NCBI RefSeq assembly: GCF_003312425.1
Contig: NZ_QNUX01000008.1
Location: 1-64,000 of the forward strand
DNA: 64,000 nucleotides
Source: Flavobacterium psychrolimnae
GTDB taxonomy: Bacteria; Bacteroidota; Bacteroidia; Flavobacteriales; Flavobacteriaceae
Direction: 5' to 3'
The notes under the pieces were generated by a model. That model saw only the letters and a list, made by a program, of their open reading frames with translations, did not search any database and was not told the DNA's origin. Of the stretch, positions 1 to 8,688 are shown in pieces. Each line of letters begins with the position of its first letter. The stretch's first letter is position 1. Made by a program: the position numbers and the translations under genes.

Positions 1-81
1 GGGTGGTCATTTTGCCCCGGAATTGGGTGGTCATTTTGAATTGGAATCAGGTGCTCACTTTAAATTGGAATTGGGTGGTCA
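1..81. mobile_element. Terminal repeat block of an IS21-family-like insertion sequence (partial)
   Basis: Four copies of GGGTGGTCA-like sequence begin at 1, 25, 49 and 73, an exact 24-base period. The third is diverged (AGGTGCTCA). Between them lie AT-rich linkers ending in GGAAT. Multiple direct repeats of a transposase-binding site just inside the tip are typical of IS21-family ends, and GGGTGGTCA repeats are familiar from IS21-like elements of Bacteroidota. The tip is probably the CA at 80-81, because the repeat pattern stops there and the hydrolase reading frame begins. The transposase genes (istA/istB) would lie to the left, outside the window. The family assignment rests on the repeat pattern only. 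Confidence 0.6.
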
Positions 82-1157
82 ATATCACTGGAATTTGCAA
101 TGTATAATTTAGCAATCTCTTCTATAAAATCTTGAGGATGAGAACCCATTAAATTTGTCAATATTACTATTGAAACATTTTTCTTAGGATAAATAAATAA
201 TGCATTTCTTGCACCACCCATTGAAGCAATAATTGGATTTTCAACTCTTGAACTTAATGAAAAACCTATTGAACTTCTGTCGAGCAAACCATTCTCTTCA
301 TATGGTTTTCCGTTTTCTAATTCAATAGGTTTTAAAAGAGTTTTAAGATTTTCCGCATTAATTAATTGATTAGTTTGTAATGCAATTACCCATAGTGCCA
401 TTTCGGTTGCTGTTGCATATATACCACCTGCAGGCAATAAATTTGAAGGCATTGGTTGATAAACATTAGTTATAACATTATTTCTAAAATAAGTATATGG
501 TCTTGCTGAGTGATTAATAATATTATAAAAGTCCCCCATTCTTGCCTTCATGGCGTTTTTCATACCCGCTTTTTTGAATTGGTTTTCCGCAATATATCTT
601 TCAAATGGCAGTCCACTAACTTTTTCTATAAGCATTCCAAGTAGCATGTAATTGGCCAAGCCTTCACTTATACGTTTTCCAGGTTCAAAGGAAATAGGTA
701 ACTTTTTGATTTTTTCCAGCAAAATTGTACCATCATCAGATAGCAGATTGCCTTGTGAATCCATAGCATCTGGAAGTCCTGATTTATGGCTTGCTAGTTG
801 CTCTACTGTAATCTGCTGCCAACTTTTGGGTAATTTATCCAAATAATTTGAAATAGGCTCAGCGAGATTTAATTTGCCATTTTCTACTAATTGCATAATC
901 GCAACTCCTGTGAATGCTTTGGTAATTGAATTAATGCTAAAAACGGTTTCGCTATCGACTGCAATTGAATCTTGAATGTTGGCGAATCCGTAATGACTTG
1001 TTTTTACGATTGCATTATCTTTAATAACCGCTAATTGTAAACCGACAATTTTATGTTTTTTAATAAGTTCTTTTATTGCGAGATCGACTTTATCTTCTTG
1101 TGAATAAGTAATATTACAAACCGTTAAAAGGGCAAGTAAAAGCAAAAATTTTTTCAT
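60..1157 (-). CDS. Serine hydrolase, beta-lactamase class C family; 3' end altered by IS insertion
   Basis: A 365-residue exported protein with a signal peptide at about residues 1-19 (ends TYSQ). The beta-lactamase/penicillin-binding-protein fold is shown by the S-x-x-K nucleophile motif SITK near residue 77 and a later HSARPY segment, where these enzymes have a Y-x-N-like motif. Such proteins act in the periplasm as esterases, peptidases or penicillin-binding-like hydrolases; the substrate cannot be told. The last five or six residues (HPIPI) and the stop codon are encoded by the insertion-sequence repeat at 60-81, so the native C-terminus has been replaced. The catalytic domain looks complete, so the product may still work. 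It stands alone, on the same strand as the trp operon. Confidence 0.75.
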   Translation of the reverse strand: MKKFLLLLALLTVCNITYSQEDKVDLAIKELIKKHKIVGLQLAVIKDNAIVKTSHYGFANIQDSIAVDSETVFSINSITKAFTGVAIMQLVENGKLNLAEPISNYLDKLPKSWQQITVEQLASHKSGLPDAMDSQGNLLSDDGTILLEKIKKLPISFEPGKRISEGLANYMLLGMLIEKVSGLPFERYIAENQFKKAGMKNAMKARMGDFYNIINHSARPYTYFRNNVITNVYQPMPSNLLPAGGIYATATEMALWVIALQTNQLINAENLKTLLKPIELENGKPYEENGLLDRSSIGFSLSSRVENPIIASMGGARNALFIYPKKNVSIVILTNLMGSHPQDFIEEIAKLYIANSSDIDHPIPI

Positions 1158-1353
1158 ATTTTTTTTTGTTTAGTAGATTTTATGTTTATAGTTGTTTACA
1201 ATTACTGCCAACTAGTGTATTGGTCTGACATTTTGCGACCTATCACCCCAGATATAGAGAGATAGGTTTGATAAACATCAGTTTTATCCTTTATGCTAAT
1301 ATATAAAAATAATCTTATAAATTACTAAACTTATAATTGTTTAAACCACAAAA

Positions 1354-1386
1354 AAACGGCGTTTAAATCAACTTTAAACGCCGTTT
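1354..1386 (-). terminator. Rho-independent terminator of the trp operon
   Basis: A perfect 14-bp stem (AAACGGCGTTTAAA at 1354-1367 with its complement at 1373-1386) and a 5-base loop. Read on the minus strand it is followed directly by a run of T. It lies 22 bases beyond the trpA stop, as expected for the end of the operon. Confidence 0.85.
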
Positions 1387-1407
1387 GATAATACTTAAAA
1401 GAAATTT

Positions 1408-2169
1408 TTATCGAATCGCTTTTACGAACTCTTCAATTTTTCCGGTTCCGTTTTCGGTTAGGTGCTGAATGAAGGCACTTCCTATAATCGCACCTTTGGC
1501 AAATTGTGTGGCTTGGTTGAAGGTTTCCTTGTTGTTGATTCCAAAACCAATTACTTGAGGATTTTTTAGATTCATATCGGCAATGCGTTTGAAATACTCT
1601 TCTTGAGCGCTTCCAAAACCAGTTTGTGAACCCGTAACACTCGCGGAACTTACCATATAGATAAATCCATCGGATACGCTGTCAATAAAGTGGATTCGTT
1701 CTACGGATGTTTGTGGGGTAATCAAGAATATATTTTTCAAGCCATATTTTTCGAAAGTGGCTTTATATTCATCAGCATAGACATCGACGGGAAGATCAGG
1801 AATGATTAATCCATCGATTCCAATCTCTGCACATTTCTGGCAGAAATTCTCAATTCCGTATTGTAACATTGGGTTAAAATAACCCATAATCACTAAAGGA
1901 ATAGCAACCGTTTTACGAATGTCTTTTAGTTGGTCAAACAACACTTGTGTCGTCATTCCGTTATGCAATGCTTGCGTGGAACTGGCTTGAATCGTTGGTC
2001 CATCGGCCAATGGATCGCTGAACGGCAATCCGATTTCTATCATATCAACACCATTTTTTTCTAAACCCTGAATGATTTGAACGGTGTCGTTGAGGTTAGG
2101 ATATCCCGCCGAAAAATAAATGGAAAGTATCTTTTTAGTCTCTTGTAATTTTTGATTTATTCTGTTCAT
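1408..2169 (-). CDS. trpA: Tryptophan synthase alpha subunit
   Basis: Cleaves indole-3-glycerol phosphate to indole and glyceraldehyde 3-phosphate, and passes indole to TrpB through the alpha2beta2 complex tunnel. The 253 residues are a normal length for this TIM barrel. The signature EIGLPFSDPLADGPTIQ with the catalytic Glu and Asp is near residues 46-62, and the phosphate-binding GFGI and GSAF segments are near the C-terminus. It is the last gene of the trp operon, separated from trpB by a small GGCT-like gene, and is followed by a strong terminator. Confidence 0.97.
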   Translation of the reverse strand: MNRINQKLQETKKILSIYFSAGYPNLNDTVQIIQGLEKNGVDMIEIGLPFSDPLADGPTIQASSTQALHNGMTTQVLFDQLKDIRKTVAIPLVIMGYFNPMLQYGIENFCQKCAEIGIDGLIIPDLPVDVYADEYKATFEKYGLKNIFLITPQTSVERIHFIDSVSDGFIYMVSSASVTGSQTGFGSAQEEYFKRIADMNLKNPQVIGFGINNKETFNQATQFAKGAIIGSAFIQHLTENGTGKIEEFVKAIR

Positions 2170-2226
2170 TGTTGTATTTTTTATTCCATTTTCAAGGTTT
2201 TTGCCTTGGAGTTTTAATTTAAAAGT

Positions 2227-2547
2227 TTAGATAGCGGCACTATAAGCCCAAGCTTTTTGATTGGATTGTAACTGTACTTCCACGCGTCTGTAATGCAATC
2301 CTTCGTACAAATCTGTTTGCCGAAGTTCTTGTGGCGAAACAGAATACACCATTCCGTTGATGGTATCTTCCGGTTTTTGGGTTTCCGTAATAATGGGATA
2401 GTGAACTAACCCAAATTCTTCTTCAATTTGGATTTCTTTCACGATGTAACCAATCAATGTTTCAGGCGTTCCGTCAAGAATACGTCCAAAAAGATCTTTT
2501 TGAATATCCTCATTTTGTAAACTTCCGTAAGCGAATAATTTTTCCAT
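2227..2547 (-). CDS. Gamma-glutamylcyclotransferase / AIG2-like family protein
   Basis: A 106-residue cytosolic protein starting MEKLFAYGSLQ. The YGSL motif near residues 7-10 forms the substrate loop of the GGCT/AIG2 fold. A downstream YEGLHYRRVEV segment carries the Glu-x-x-Tyr-x-R pattern of the family. Members cyclise gamma-glutamyl amines or peptides to 5-oxoproline, but many bacterial homologues are uncharacterised. It sits between trpB and trpA, 57 bases from the trpA start, and must be cotranscribed with them. It has no known role in tryptophan synthesis, so it may be a passenger. The family is fairly sure, the substrate unknown. Confidence 0.75.
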   Translation of the reverse strand: MEKLFAYGSLQNEDIQKDLFGRILDGTPETLIGYIVKEIQIEEEFGLVHYPIITETQKPEDTINGMVYSVSPQELRQTDLYEGLHYRRVEVQLQSNQKAWAYSAAI

Positions 2548-2675
2548 AGTTTCTATTTTGAAAATGTGAATTGAAATTCATTTTGTGTTGTCGACTTTGC
2601 GTTAAGGATTACAGTGAAAATCCTTTTTTGTTTCGTTTTTTAACGAGATAAAAAAGATTGTAACGGAAAGCCTGA

Positions 2676-2703
2676 CCTCGCTGTAACACTAGTGGAAGCG
2701 AGG
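2676..2703. repeat. Intercistronic hairpin between trpB and the GGCT-like gene
   Basis: A 7-bp inverted repeat, CCTCGCT at 2676-2682 and AGCGAGG at 2697-2703, in the 166-base gap between trpB and the next gene. There is no U-run, so it is unlikely to be a terminator. It could be an RNA processing or stabilising hairpin, or a small dispersed repeat. Confidence 0.4.
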
Positions 2704-2713
2704 GAACGCCCAA

Positions 2714-3895
2714 CTATAATTTAAAATAATCGATGTACGTATTCAAATCTTTGTCGCCACGACCGGAAAGATTGATGACTACCACGTCTTCCGGTTTGAA
2801 TTTCATTTCGTCCAGAACGGCAAAGGCATGCGCACTTTCAATGGCGGGAATTAGACCTTCCATTTGAGATAATTTGATTCCCCATTGCATCGCTTGATCA
2901 TCCGTGATCGAGATGAATTGCGCTCTTCCGGTGGCGAATAAATTGGCGTGCATAGGTCCAACACCCGGATAATCCAGTCCTGCTGAAATGGAATATGGCT
3001 CAGTGATTTGGCCATCCGTTGTTTGCATTAAAAGAGTTTTACTTCCGTGAATAACACCCACTTTTCCTAAGGCAGAAGTTGCGGCACTTTCGCCGGAATC
3101 AACTCCCAAACCTGCTGCTTCGACCGCAATAATATTCACGTCCTCATTGTCCAGAAAATGATAGTACGTCCCGGCAGCATTGCTACCGCCACCTACGCAG
3201 GCAATCACATAATCAGGGTTTTCACGACCTTCTTTTTCTAATAATTGTTCTTTGATTTCCTTGGAAATGACACTTTGGAAACGCGCCACCATATCCGGAT
3301 AAGGATGCGGTCCGACCACAGATCCAATGATATAATAGGTATCAACGGGATTATTAATCCAGTCGCGAATGGCTTCGTTAGTGGCATCTTTTAAGGTTTT
3401 TGAACCTGACATTGCCGGACGAACTTCGGCACCCAACATTTTCATACGAGCTACATTTGGCGCCTGACGTTTAATGTCAATTTCACCCATATAAACGATG
3501 CATTCTAATCCCATTAGTGCACAAACGGTTGCTGTTGCAACACCATGTTGACCGGCACCGGTTTCAGCAATGATTCGTTTTTTACCAAGACGTTTGGCTA
3601 ACAAAATTTGACCAATGGTGTTATTCACTTTGTGCGCACCAGTGTGACATAAATCTTCTCTTTTCAGGTAGATTTTAGTGTTATATTGTTTAGATAATCG
3701 CTTGGCAAAATAAAGTGGTGTAGGACGACCAACATATTCTTTTAGCAAAGCATCAAATTCAGCCTGAAATTCTGGCTCTGCGGTGATTTTTAAATAATTT
3801 TGACGTAATTCTTCCACATTTGGATATAACATTTCAGGAATGAAAGCGCCTCCAAATTCTCCGTAATAGCCTTTTTCGTTGACGTTGTAACTCAT
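2714..3895 (-). CDS. trpB: Tryptophan synthase beta subunit
   Basis: Condenses indole with serine to make tryptophan, using PLP. The 393 residues match TrpB1-type enzymes. The PLP lysine lies in HTGAHKVNNT (about residue 84), followed by GAGQHGVATATVCALMG, which contains the catalytic Glu region. The phosphate-binding GGGSNA is near residue 233. It follows trpF after 12 bases and precedes the GGCT-like gene and trpA. Start ATG at 3895 gives the usual N-terminus (YGEFGGAFIPE). Confidence 0.98.
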   Translation of the reverse strand: MSYNVNEKGYYGEFGGAFIPEMLYPNVEELRQNYLKITAEPEFQAEFDALLKEYVGRPTPLYFAKRLSKQYNTKIYLKREDLCHTGAHKVNNTIGQILLAKRLGKKRIIAETGAGQHGVATATVCALMGLECIVYMGEIDIKRQAPNVARMKMLGAEVRPAMSGSKTLKDATNEAIRDWINNPVDTYYIIGSVVGPHPYPDMVARFQSVISKEIKEQLLEKEGRENPDYVIACVGGGSNAAGTYYHFLDNEDVNIIAVEAAGLGVDSGESAATSALGKVGVIHGSKTLLMQTTDGQITEPYSISAGLDYPGVGPMHANLFATGRAQFISITDDQAMQWGIKLSQMEGLIPAIESAHAFAVLDEMKFKPEDVVVINLSGRGDKDLNTYIDYFKL

Positions 3896-3907
3896 TTTGT
3901 TTAAAGT

Positions 3908-4540
3908 TTATAAGTTTAAAGTTTTCAAGTTATTCTTGAAACTATCTAATTTTTCTATGTTTTTTAATCCCGGTTCTATTTCAAATTTACTGTTTACATC
4001 AATGGCGTACAGCGGTAAATTGGTTTTTGCTATTTCTTTCACTGCTTCCATTTCCTCAATTCCAATTCCGCCGCTCAGAAAAAACGGTTTGTTAGAAGGA
4101 TACTTTTCTAAAACTTTCCAATCGAATGTGGTTCCGTTTCCGCCTGGTAATTTTCCTTTGGTATCAAAAAGAAAATAGTCACAAACGGTTTCAAAGAGTT
4201 TCAGTACGTCAAAATCAAAAGAATCATCTACCGACAATACTTTTATAATTTCAATTGTATTATCTATTTTATTTTTCAATTCCTGACAAAACTCAACGGA
4301 TTCGTGTCCATGTAATTGAATGGCTTGCAAATTATATTTCTGGGCTTTCGCCAAAATAACTTTGGTGCTTTCATTAACAAAAACCCCTACTTTTTTAATT
4401 GATTTAGGTAATTCTGGAATCACACCATCAAAATATCGAGACGATTTCTCCCAGAAAATAAATCCCATATAATGGGGTAGGAGCGAACCTACTTCGAGAA
4501 TATTATCGGGATATTTCATGCCGCAGATTTTGACTTTCAT
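3908..4540 (-). CDS. trpF: Phosphoribosylanthranilate isomerase
   Basis: Isomerises phosphoribosylanthranilate to CdRP, step 3 of the pathway. At 210 residues it is a typical monofunctional TrpF barrel. The N-terminal KICGMK holds the catalytic Cys. The expected catalytic Asp is in FLFDTKGKLPGG near residue 130, and the phosphate-binding FLSGGIG and AIDVNSKFE follow. It starts 2 bases after the trpC stop, indicating translational coupling; the two genes are separate, not fused as in Escherichia coli. Confidence 0.97.
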   Translation of the reverse strand: MKVKICGMKYPDNILEVGSLLPHYMGFIFWEKSSRYFDGVIPELPKSIKKVGVFVNESTKVILAKAQKYNLQAIQLHGHESVEFCQELKNKIDNTIEIIKVLSVDDSFDFDVLKLFETVCDYFLFDTKGKLPGGNGTTFDWKVLEKYPSNKPFFLSGGIGIEEMEAVKEIAKTNLPLYAIDVNSKFEIEPGLKNIEKLDSFKNNLKTLNL

Positions 4541-4542
4541 TT

Positions 4543-5322
4543 TTATAGTTTTGATATAAATTCGGTTGCTGCTTTACCGGCATTATCCGTTTTCATAAAG
4601 TTTTCTCCAATTAAAAATCCTTTGTAACCAAAAGGTTTTAATTCGTTAATGGCTTCAATAGATGAAATTCCGCTTTCAGAAACTTTTACAAAATCATTTG
4701 GAATTTGTGCAGCCAATTGCTTGCTGAAATCCAAACTTACTTCGAATGTTTTCAGGTTTCTATTGTTGACACCAATCATGTCTAATGTGGGCATAATCGA
4801 TTTTTCCAATTCTTCCTGATTATGAACTTCCAGTAAAACTTCCAGTCCTAAACTTTTAGCAAATTCAGATAATGTTTTGATTTCTTCTCTTGTTAAAACT
4901 GCTGCAATAAGCAGAATTAAATCGGCTCCATGTGCTTTGGCTTCTAGGATTTGGTATTCATCAACAATGAATTCTTTTCTCAATAATGGAATGTTGACTG
5001 TGGCTCTTGCCAAAAGTAAATCGTCTAATGAACCACCAAAATATTTTCCATCCGTCAATACCGAAATACCGCAAGCACCAGCATTTTCATATCCTTTGGT
5101 AACTTCTTCAACCGAAAAGCTGTAATTAATTTCTGCTTTGGAAGGCGAACGGCGTTTGTGTTCAGCGATAATTCCAGATGTGCTGTTTCTTAAATTATCA
5201 CTCAAAGAAATAGTCTTTTTTTCGAAGAAAACAGAAGCTTCCAATTGTGAAACGGGTATAATCGATTTCTTGAGAATGACTTCTCTTTTTTTGTCAACTA
5301 TGATTTTATCTAAAATATTCAT
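4543..5322 (-). CDS. trpC: Indole-3-glycerol phosphate synthase
   Basis: Closes the indole ring from CdRP with loss of CO2 and water. The 259 residues are normal. The signature EHKRRSPSK near residues 54-62 contains a catalytic Lys. LRKEFIVDEYQ near residue 116 holds a second key Lys, and the NNRNLKTF and SESGI motifs line the phosphate site. It lies between trpD (88-base gap) and trpF (2-base gap). Confidence 0.97.
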   Translation of the reverse strand: MNILDKIIVDKKREVILKKSIIPVSQLEASVFFEKKTISLSDNLRNSTSGIIAEHKRRSPSKAEINYSFSVEEVTKGYENAGACGISVLTDGKYFGGSLDDLLLARATVNIPLLRKEFIVDEYQILEAKAHGADLILLIAAVLTREEIKTLSEFAKSLGLEVLLEVHNQEELEKSIMPTLDMIGVNNRNLKTFEVSLDFSKQLAAQIPNDFVKVSESGISSIEAINELKPFGYKGFLIGENFMKTDNAGKAATEFISKL

Positions 5323-5410
5323 TCTTAATTGTTTGTTTAAAGTTTTCTTTGTTTAAAGTTTCAAGTTGTTCGAAATTCCAACAACTTTAAACCTTAAACT
5401 TTAAACTATT

Positions 5411-6403
5411 TTATTTGCTTAATTCTTGTAATTTTTTCAAAGCTACAAGTCCTTTTCCGGATATTAAGCTTTCTTTCGCTATTTGAAATCCTTCTAAAGG
5501 AGAACATTTTGTAACAGTAGCAATTGCCATCGCAGCATTAGCACAAACCACATTATTTTGGGCCTCGGTTCCTTTTCCTGAAATGATATCTGTAAACATT
5601 TGAGCGGATTCTTCGATGCTTGTTCCACCTTCGATTTCGCTTTGCAGCAAAAGACGAACACCAAAATCTTCCGGATTTAGCATTCCTTCCATGGAACTGG
5701 TAATTGTTTTTGTAGGTCCTGTCAATGAAACTTCGTCATAACCGTCAAGCGAATGCAGGATAGTGAAATTAGTATTCGTGTTTTGATACAAATACGCATA
5801 CATTCTGGCCAGTTCTAAGTTGAAAACACCAACCAATTGATTTTGTGGAAATGATGGATTTACCATTGGTCCCAACATATTGAAGAATGTTTTTACAGCT
5901 AATTCTTTTCGGATTGGTCCCACATTTTTCATTGCGGGGTGAAATAATGGTGCGTGTAAAACACAAATCCCTGCTTTATCGATGCATTTCTCTAAGAAAT
6001 CAGTATCATTACTGAACTTTATTCCTAGTTTCTCCATGACGTTACTGGAACCTGAAATGGAAGAAACACCATAATTTCCGTGTTTTGCCACTTTTATTCC
6101 TGCTCCTGCAGCCACAAATGATGCCAATGTTGAAATGTTAAAAGTATCTTTCCCATCACCACCGGTTCCGCACAAATCGATGGTATTATACGCGGATAAA
6201 TCCACGCGAATGCACAATTCTAATAATGCTTCACGGAAACCGGCAAGCTCATCAATGCTTATACTTCGCATCATGTAAACCGTAAGAAAAGAAGCGATTT
6301 GGCTGGTGTTATAACTCCCGTTTGATATATTAACTAATACGTTTTTTGCTTCTTCTTTCGAAAGGATTTCGTGATTGATTAATCTGTTTAATATATTTTT
6401 CAT
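5411..6403 (-). CDS. trpD: Anthranilate phosphoribosyltransferase
   Basis: Transfers phosphoribosyl from PRPP to anthranilate. At 330 residues it has the usual length. The glycine-rich PRPP loop GTGGDGKDTFNIST is near residues 80-93 and KHGNYGVSS near residues 107-115. It is a stand-alone TrpD, not fused to the glutaminase TrpG, which is encoded just upstream with a 111-base gap. Confidence 0.97.
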   Translation of the reverse strand: MKNILNRLINHEILSKEEAKNVLVNISNGSYNTSQIASFLTVYMMRSISIDELAGFREALLELCIRVDLSAYNTIDLCGTGGDGKDTFNISTLASFVAAGAGIKVAKHGNYGVSSISGSSNVMEKLGIKFSNDTDFLEKCIDKAGICVLHAPLFHPAMKNVGPIRKELAVKTFFNMLGPMVNPSFPQNQLVGVFNLELARMYAYLYQNTNTNFTILHSLDGYDEVSLTGPTKTITSSMEGMLNPEDFGVRLLLQSEIEGGTSIEESAQMFTDIISGKGTEAQNNVVCANAAMAIATVTKCSPLEGFQIAKESLISGKGLVALKKLQELSK

Positions 6404-6482
6404 TTTTATTTTTTTGTTTAAGGTTTCAGGTTTAAAGTTTAATAAAAAACCTAAAACTTCAATCTAAATATCCGTATTGGCT

Positions 6483-6500
6483 CCCCTTCCTTCGAAGGGG
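6483..6500. repeat. GC-rich intercistronic hairpin between trpG and trpD
   Basis: CCCCTTC (6483-6489) and GAAGGGG (6494-6500) form a 7-bp stem with a 4-base loop 15 bases beyond the trpG stop. It is far more GC-rich than its surroundings. On the minus strand it is not followed by a T-run, so it is unlikely to terminate transcription fully. Confidence 0.45.
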
Positions 6501-6514
6501 GTTGGGGGGAGGAA

Positions 6515-7081
6515 TTACCCTTTCACCCAATTCTCTAATATCTTTTTTCCATTTGGAGTTAAAACACTTTCGGGATGAAATTGTACACCGCGCACATCGT
6601 ATGTTTTGTGGCGCAAGGACATTACCTGTCCGTTTTCGTCAAAAGAAGTCGCTTCAAGGACATCAGGTAAATTAGGATCTACTACCCACGAGTGATAACG
6701 TCCCACTTCAAATTCGTTTCCTAATCCTTCAAATAAAAGTTCATCATCAACAACGGTTTTCACATTGGTAGCCACACCGTGATACACTTTGTCTAAATTG
6801 GAAAGCGTTCCTCCGTAAACTTCGCCTATTGCTTGTTGACCCAAACAAACACCAAAAATACTTTTGGTCGGACCATATTTCCGAATTACATCTTTCAATA
6901 ATCCTGCTTCATCTGGTATTCCTGGTCCTGGAGAAAGAAGAATTTTATCGAAAACTGCAATTTCATCAATATCAAATTCATCGTTTCTGTAAACGGTTAC
7001 TTCACAATCTAAATCTTCGAGATAGTGCACCAAATTATAAGTGAAACTATCGTAATTGTCTATGACTAGTATTTTTTTCAT
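6515..7081 (-). CDS. trpG: Anthranilate synthase component II, glutamine amidotransferase
   Basis: Supplies ammonia from glutamine to TrpE. It is a class I amidotransferase of 188 residues. The nucleophile Cys is in GVCLGQQAIGE near residue 79, and the His and Glu of the triad are in VQFHPES near residue 170. The oxyanion loop LSPGPGIPDE is near residue 50. In many bacteria this subunit is shared with para-aminobenzoate synthase; its place directly after trpE suggests a role in tryptophan synthesis. Confidence 0.96.
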   Translation of the reverse strand: MKKILVIDNYDSFTYNLVHYLEDLDCEVTVYRNDEFDIDEIAVFDKILLSPGPGIPDEAGLLKDVIRKYGPTKSIFGVCLGQQAIGEVYGGTLSNLDKVYHGVATNVKTVVDDELLFEGLGNEFEVGRYHSWVVDPNLPDVLEATSFDENGQVMSLRHKTYDVRGVQFHPESVLTPNGKKILENWVKG

Positions 7082-7102
7082 TTTTATTATTGAAAAATTA
7101 AA

Positions 7103-7150
7103 AGATTTAAAGATTGAAAAATTCTAATGTTTCAGCAATCTTTAAATTCT
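7103..7150. repeat. Intercistronic inverted repeat between trpE and trpG
   Basis: AGATTTAAAGATTG (7103-7116) pairs with CAATCTTTAAATTCT (7136-7150) with one bulge. It fills most of the 94-base gap between trpE and trpG. It is AT-rich, with no T-run after it on the minus strand. It may be an RNA-stabilising or processing structure. Confidence 0.4.
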
Positions 7151-7175
7151 TAAATTATTGAATCTTTAAATTATT

Positions 7176-8576
7176 TTATATCGTTTCTGCTAAATCCAAC
7201 GCCGCATTCAGCGCTCTCAATTTGTTGTATACTTCCTGCATTTCACTCTCTTCATCAGAACTGGCAACAATTCCCGCTCCGGCTTGAGAATGCAATTGGT
7301 GATTTTTACTAAGGAAAGTCCGAATCATTATCGCATGATTAAAGTTACCTTCAAAATCCATAAAGCCAATAGCACCACCATAAAAATTACGATTTGTTTT
7401 TTCATAATCCTCAATCAGCTGCATCGCTCTGTGTTTAGGTGCGCCGCTCAATGTTCCTGCTGGAAAAGTATCAGCAACCACTTGCATCGTTGTAGCATTT
7501 TCGTGCAAATGTCCCGTTACTTTTGAAACCAAGTGAATCACATGAGAGAAAAACTGTACTTCTCTGTATTTCTCCACATTTACATGATGACCGTTTCTGC
7601 TCAAATCGTTTCTGGCCAAATCCACTAACATCACATGCTCACTGTTTTCTTTTTTATCAATGGATAATTCTTTGGCAAGAATCGCATCTTTTTCGTCATC
7701 TCCAGTTCTCTTGAAAGTTCCTGCAATAGGATGAATTTCGGCTTTACGGTTTTTGACAATAATTTGGGCTTCAGGTGAAGAACCAAATATTTTAAAATCG
7801 CCATAATCAAAAAAGAATAAATACGGTGAAGGATTAATGCTTCTCAACGCTCTGTAGACATTGAATTCATCGCCTTTGAAGCCTTGGGTAAATCTTCTGG
7901 ATAAAACTAATTGGAATACATCACCACGGAAACAATGCTTTTTGGCCAAAGCCACATTATGCTTAAATTCTTCGTCAGTTAAATTTGAAAAACCTTCGCC
8001 TTCTTTCGAAAATTTATAGGAAGCAATATTTCTCGATTGTAATAATTGTTCGATTTCCGAAATGTTGTTTCTTCCATCTAAACTGTGACAGAAAATATAC
8101 GCTTCATTTTTGAAATGATTGATGGCAATGATGTTTTGGTATACGGCATAATACACATCAGGAATGGTATTGCTGTTTTCTTTTTTGGCAATAGTCACTT
8201 TTTCAAAATACCGAACCGCATCATACGAAATATATCCAAAAAGTCCATTATTGATGAATTTAAAATCGTTCTTCTCGGATTTAAACTGACCTGAAAATTC
8301 TTGAATCACTTCTGGAATATTAGTTGTTGCATCAATTGCAATTTTCTCAGAACTGCCATCAGGGAAAGTCTTGTGAATAATTTCGTTTTCTATTTTGATA
8401 GAAGCAATCGGATTGCAACAGATGTAGGAGAAACTGTTGTCATTTCCATGATAATCGCTACTTTCCAGTAGCAGGCTATTGGGAAATTTATCCCGAATTT
8501 TGAAATACACACTTACAGGAGTAATTGTATCTGCAAGGATTTGCTTGTAATTTGTATTTAAGTTAAATGATTTCAA
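7176..8576 (-). CDS. trpE: Anthranilate synthase component I
   Basis: Makes anthranilate from chorismate with TrpG, the committed step. The 466 residues are a normal length. The N-terminal domain carries LLLESSD near residue 35, corresponding to the LLES element that binds tryptophan for feedback inhibition. The C-terminal chorismate-binding domain has PSPYLFFFDYGDF, the GSSPE segment, HPIAGTFKRT and DLARNDLSR. It is the first structural gene of the operon, about 110 bases behind the leader peptide and attenuator, so it is probably controlled both by attenuation and by feedback. Confidence 0.97.
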   Translation of the reverse strand: MKSFNLNTNYKQILADTITPVSVYFKIRDKFPNSLLLESSDYHGNDNSFSYICCNPIASIKIENEIIHKTFPDGSSEKIAIDATTNIPEVIQEFSGQFKSEKNDFKFINNGLFGYISYDAVRYFEKVTIAKKENSNTIPDVYYAVYQNIIAINHFKNEAYIFCHSLDGRNNISEIEQLLQSRNIASYKFSKEGEGFSNLTDEEFKHNVALAKKHCFRGDVFQLVLSRRFTQGFKGDEFNVYRALRSINPSPYLFFFDYGDFKIFGSSPEAQIIVKNRKAEIHPIAGTFKRTGDDEKDAILAKELSIDKKENSEHVMLVDLARNDLSRNGHHVNVEKYREVQFFSHVIHLVSKVTGHLHENATTMQVVADTFPAGTLSGAPKHRAMQLIEDYEKTNRNFYGGAIGFMDFEGNFNHAIMIRTFLSKNHQLHSQAGAGIVASSDEESEMQEVYNKLRALNAALDLAETI

Positions 8577-8618
8577 TTTTTATGTTTTTAATGTTGTGTG
8601 TTAAGGTAAATTTTGCAC

Positions 8619-8652
8619 AAAAAAAAAGGCCTGTCGTGATGACAAGCCTTTT
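8619..8652 (-). terminator. trp attenuator (leader terminator)
   Basis: In the minus-strand RNA, AAAAGGCUUGUC and GACAGGCCUUUU form a 12-bp stem with one G-U pair around the loop AUCAC. A run of U follows directly. It lies between the leader peptide and trpE. Bases 8633-8639, covering part of the loop and the second arm, can instead pair perfectly over 7 bp with 8689-8695, the last codons of the leader peptide. That gives a mutually exclusive antiterminator. A ribosome stalled at the Trp codons would leave 8689-8695 free, and a ribosome at the stop codon would cover it, which is the classical attenuation logic. Confidence 0.85.
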
Positions 8653-8688
8653 ATATTTATAGTTTTAATAATACTATAGGAGCTTAGT

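Noticed and set aside
1..81. Regularly spaced repeats at the left edge as a CRISPR array
   Set aside because: The repeat core is only about 9 bases with a 24-base period, the spacers are similar to each other, and the pattern matches insertion-sequence ends.
652..846. Open frames opposite to recognised genes (for example within the hydrolase, trp and katG genes)
   Set aside because: They lie inside clearly conserved genes on the other strand and show no own features.
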